DNA from: G963663315 sp965116335
Lineage (GTDB): Bacteria; Pseudomonadota; Gammaproteobacteria; Arenicellales; Poriferihabitantaceae
Direction of reading: 5' to 3'
NCBI GenBank assembly: GCA_965116335.1
Contig: OZ220677.1
Span: forward strand, 620,001-684,000
DNA length: 64,000 nt
Below are positions 61,030-64,000 of the stretch, piece by piece; positions within the stretch are counted from its first letter, which is position 1; each line of letters starts with the position of its first letter. The notes beneath the pieces are model-generated. The model did not search any database. It was given only the letters and a program-made list of their open reading frames with translations, and was not told the origin of the DNA. Made by a program: the position numbers and the translations under genes.

Positions 61030-62166
61030 GTGCCAGATAAAATGCAGATTGAGTTCAGCCCCCGACAAAAAAAACTTGTCGCCACAGGAATAACCATACT
61101 GGCCGCCACAATCAGTATTGCGGCACTGGTGGTACTCCTGATTTACTCAGCCCGGCTATTCCAGGCATTCAGTCACGTATTCCTGCCGCTGGCCGTAGCC
61201 AGCATTATGGCTATGATACTCTCACCCTGGTATGAATGGCTACGAACTCGCCTGCCGGTGCCGCTGGCTCTGACGCTGGTTTTCCTGTCCATCCTCGCGC
61301 CGGTCGGCATCGTGGTCGCCCTGTTCGGAACACTGATTGCCCATCAAATCACAGAACTGATCCATCAACTACCCGTGTGGTGGGCCAGCCTAGTCACCTG
61401 GTTTGAGGAGTTTCGATCAGGATTCGACCTGATTCGCAACAGCGAGCTCTACGAAAAGGTCACCAACGCCGTGGAAACGCCAGAAGCTCCACTGCTCGCG
61501 CTCGGCAAATACCTCGGTGACCAGGTCTTTCTGGCCGGATCTAATCTGATAGAAGGGATGGTCTCGCTATCCGGCTGGTTGATCGTCCCGGTATATCTCG
61601 CCTTATTTTTGATGATGCCGCGCGTCCATCCCCGCTCACTCACAACCGAACACCTGCCCTTTCTCAAACCGGAAACAGCCACAGATGTTATCTACCTGAT
61701 TCAGGAATTCTTCAATCTGGTCGTTATTTTCTTCCGTGGACAAATCCTGATCGCACTGATCCAGGGAATCCTGTTTGCAATCGGATTCACTCTGGCTGGC
61801 CTGCAATACGGAGTCGCACTCGGGCTGGTGCTGGGATTCCTGAACATCATCCCATATCTTGGAAGCATGGCAGGCTTGGCCGTATGCCTGCCAATCGCCT
61901 GGTTTCAGCCGGACGGCGGAGCTATACTCCTGCTCATCATCATCGCGGTTTTTTGTGTAGTACAACTGATCGAAGGCTATTACCTGACTCCGAAAATCAT
62001 GGGCAAGGCGACCGGACTCAACCCGCTGGCCATCATTATCGGCATTTTCTTCTGGGGCACCGCCTTGAATGGAATCATGGGAATGATTCTGGCGATTCCC
62101 CTGACCGCTTTTGTAGTCGTATTCTGGCGACTGGCGCGGGAAAAATACATCCAGCAACTTTTCTGA
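61030..62166 (+). CDS. AI-2E/PerM family membrane protein
   Basis: A membrane protein of 378 residues (GTG 61030) or 374 (ATG 61042), with about eight helices of the DUF20/AI-2E exporter family. Family traits: the paired N-terminal helices, a central soluble-looking region (about 90-160), FFRGQILIALIQGILFAIGF and the C-terminal LNIIPYLGS and YLTPKIMGKATGLNP segments. Members act as putative transporters (for example, a Na/H antiporter or AI-2 exporter); the cargo here is unknown. It lies 2 bp before the dehydrogenase-like gene, so probably in the same transcript. Confidence 0.88.
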   Translation: MPDKMQIEFSPRQKKLVATGITILAATISIAALVVLLIYSARLFQAFSHVFLPLAVASIMAMILSPWYEWLRTRLPVPLALTLVFLSILAPVGIVVALFGTLIAHQITELIHQLPVWWASLVTWFEEFRSGFDLIRNSELYEKVTNAVETPEAPLLALGKYLGDQVFLAGSNLIEGMVSLSGWLIVPVYLALFLMMPRVHPRSLTTEHLPFLKPETATDVIYLIQEFFNLVVIFFRGQILIALIQGILFAIGFTLAGLQYGVALGLVLGFLNIIPYLGSMAGLAVCLPIAWFQPDGGAILLLIIIAVFCVVQLIEGYYLTPKIMGKATGLNPLAIIIGIFFWGTALNGIMGMILAIPLTAFVVVFWRLAREKYIQQLF

Positions 62167-62168
62167 CC

Positions 62169-64000
62169 ATGTCCATTCCATCGCAGGCGAGAACCGTAAT
62201 CATCGGAGGCGGCATAATGGGTTGTTCCCTGGCCTGGCATTTATGCAAGGAAGGAGAAACCGACCTGATTCTCCTGGAAAAGGGCGAGCTCACATCCGGC
62301 TCAACCTGGCATGCCGCCGGCCAGATTACTCACTCCGTCAGTCATTACGGACTGGCGAAAATGGCCGCCTGGGGGACTCAACTATACCCCCGGCTCGAAG
62401 CCGAGACCGGCCAGTCATGCTCCTGGCATGGATGCGGTAGCCTGCGATTGGCGTATGAACAATCCGAGGTCGACTGGCTGCACTACACCCGCTCAATCGG
62501 CAAGGGCCTGGGGCACTATATGGAAGTCATCGAGCCAGACTCAATCCGCACATTACACCCGTTCTACAATATCGAAGGAGTGCGGGCAGCCCTGCATACC
62601 ACCGGAGATGGCCATGTTGACCCAGCCGGAGTGACTTTCGCCCTGGCCAAAGGTGCCAGCATGATGGGTGCCAAAATCATCCGCCAGACTCGCGCTACCG
62701 GCATTACCCACCATCCGAACCATGAATTCACCGTCCATACCGGACAGGGTGATATCAGAGCCGAACGAGTAGTCAATGCAGGCGGAACTTATGCCCGGCA
62801 AATCGGCCAATGGCTCGGCCTCGACCTGCCCATCGCCAACATGCTACACCATTACCTGATTACCGATACCGTACCCCAATTCATGCAACTGGAACATGAA
62901 TTGCCAGTCATCCGGGACGACCGGCAAGTTTCAGGCTATATCCGCATGGAACAGAAATCCGGGCTGATCGGCATCTACGAGAAAACCAACACCGTATCGG
63001 TATGGAATCAGGGTACGCCCTGGGATGAGGAGCACAGACTGTTCGAGCCCGACTATGAGCGAATCATGCCGTGGCTGGAAAACGCCATGCAACGAATGCC
63101 GGTTCTTGCCGACCTCGGAATCAAGCGAGTCGTGCATGGCGCAATCACCCATCCACCCGACGGTAATATGCTACTGGGACCATCCGGGATTCGGAACTTC
63201 TGGCTGTGCTGCGGTTCCCAGGTCGGTATCGCCTGGGGACCCGGAGCCGGGAAATACCTCGCCCAATGGATGGTTCACGGTGCTGCCGATATTTCCATGA
63301 GCGCCTTCGACCCGAGACGTTTTGGTGCCCGAATAGATGATCACTACCGAATCGAAAAAGCCCGGGAAGACTATACCCTGCGTCATGAGATACCCTACCC
63401 GACACTCGATCGGCCAGCCTGCCGACCCTCTCACTCCAAACTTTCCCCACTGTACCAGACGCTCGCCGACAAAGGCGCCGTCTATCAGGACATCTATGGC
63501 TGGGAACGTCCATTCTGGTACGCACTGGACGACATGCCACGACAACATATCGAGAGCTTCCGGCGTACCGGACTGCATGAAATCATTGGCCGCGAAGTAG
63601 CCGGGCTGAGAACGCATGCCGGCATTGCCGACCTGACCGCCTTCGCCAAGCTGGAAATATCAGGAACCGATGCCGAGTCTTTTCTCAAACGTGTGTCCTC
63701 CAACCAACTGCCGCGCAAAACCGGCAATATATCACTGACCTGCCTGATCATGGAGAACGGCCGGATTGAAGCAGAGGCAACCCTGGCCAGACTGTCTGAC
63801 AATCACTACTACATGGTGTATTCAGCAGTTAAAGAAGCGTCACTGCTGAATTGGCTGAACGACCAGATTGCGGATAATGAGTCCGTCCACATCCGTAACC
63901 TGTCCACTCATTACGGCGTAATCATGCTGGCCGGCCCCATGTCCCGCAGGATTCTCGCCGAATGTACGGATGCGGCACTGGACAATGCCCATTTTCGCTG
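62169..64000 (+). CDS. Dimethylglycine/sarcosine dehydrogenase-like flavoprotein, N-terminal part
   Basis: An open frame without a stop, running off the right edge (610 codons seen). It starts at ATG 62169 (MSIPSQARTVIIGGGIMG), with an FAD-binding Rossmann motif, then TSGSTWHAAGQITHS, where the histidine is the position that carries covalent FAD in this family, and a C-terminal aminomethyltransferase (GcvT-like) part beginning near residue 420 (LRTHAGIADLTAFAKLEISG). Such enzymes demethylate dimethylglycine or sarcosine and pass the one-carbon unit to tetrahydrofolate. Full-length members have about 800 residues. Substrate not determined. Confidence 0.88.
   Translation, partial: MSIPSQARTVIIGGGIMGCSLAWHLCKEGETDLILLEKGELTSGSTWHAAGQITHSVSHYGLAKMAAWGTQLYPRLEAETGQSCSWHGCGSLRLAYEQSEVDWLHYTRSIGKGLGHYMEVIEPDSIRTLHPFYNIEGVRAALHTTGDGHVDPAGVTFALAKGASMMGAKIIRQTRATGITHHPNHEFTVHTGQGDIRAERVVNAGGTYARQIGQWLGLDLPIANMLHHYLITDTVPQFMQLEHELPVIRDDRQVSGYIRMEQKSGLIGIYEKTNTVSVWNQGTPWDEEHRLFEPDYERIMPWLENAMQRMPVLADLGIKRVVHGAITHPPDGNMLLGPSGIRNFWLCCGSQVGIAWGPGAGKYLAQWMVHGAADISMSAFDPRRFGARIDDHYRIEKAREDYTLRHEIPYPTLDRPACRPSHSKLSPLYQTLADKGAVYQDIYGWERPFWYALDDMPRQHIESFRRTGLHEIIGREVAGLRTHAGIADLTAFAKLEISGTDAESFLKRVSSNQLPRKTGNISLTCLIMENGRIEAEATLARLSDNHYYMVYSAVKEASLLNWLNDQIADNESVHIRNLSTHYGVIMLAGPMSRRILAECTDAALDNAHFR

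Overview
The window looks like a chromosomal segment of a sulfur-oxidising gammaproteobacterium, possibly host-associated. The left edge carries aprB and the start of aprA (dissimilatory adenylylsulfate reductase). The order thrS-infC-rpmI-rplT-pheS-pheT-ihfA-merR-tRNA-Pro, the mlaFEDCB-bolA set, zipA next to ligA and smc, and ilvIHC-psd-pssA are all gammaproteobacterial arrangements. Genus cannot be named from the sequence alone.

Layout: 1-650 aprBA; 832-3783 lgt and a frameshifted DUF255 thioredoxin-fold gene; 3754-8189 trmB, monothiol glutaredoxin, BolA and the Mla lipid-transport operon (mlaF carries a one-base lesion); 8215-15961 two tRNAs around the translation/IHF operon; 16039-16987 a repeat cluster, a promoter and a long leader for RNase E; 16988-28983 rne, a thioesterase, 5-oxoprolinase, a 57-residue membrane protein, gmhA, gshB, prpE, trxB and an Smr protein, with a visible emphasis on thiol and glutathione metabolism.

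29001-38801 is an accessory island with defence genes: McrBC, an IS5-family element, a ParD/ParE-like toxin-antitoxin pair, and a DUF262-DUF1524 (GmrSD-like) nuclease gene cut by an IS630-family element that duplicated its TA target. Dispersed repeat clusters lie between these modules.

39057-48119 holds a putative 2OG-Fe(II) oxygenase, a DUF836 glutaredoxin-like protein, ligA, zipA, smc and a bacterial GOLPH3-like protein. 48397-57730 holds a DEAD-box helicase, ypjD/ffh, and ilvIHC-psd-pssA. 58126-64000 holds PPK2, an orphan tungstate-binding protein, a Rieske oxygenase, an AI-2E-type membrane protein and the start of a dimethylglycine/sarcosine dehydrogenase-like gene.

The most unusual theme is a mosaic repeat system in at least eight intergenic places. 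It is built from three module types: A (bounded by 10-bp inverted repeats ATCGTAGGGG/CCCCTACGAT), B (CCCCCTTGAGGGGG plus a second palindrome), and C (ATTCCC-N8-GGGAAT, the pattern of neisserial dRS3). The repeats abut gene ends and supply the stop codons of deaD, pssA and mcrC. A separate theme is three apparent single-base losses in the first 8 kb (DUF255 gene, mlaF, and probably trmB), which could be real decay or assembly error.
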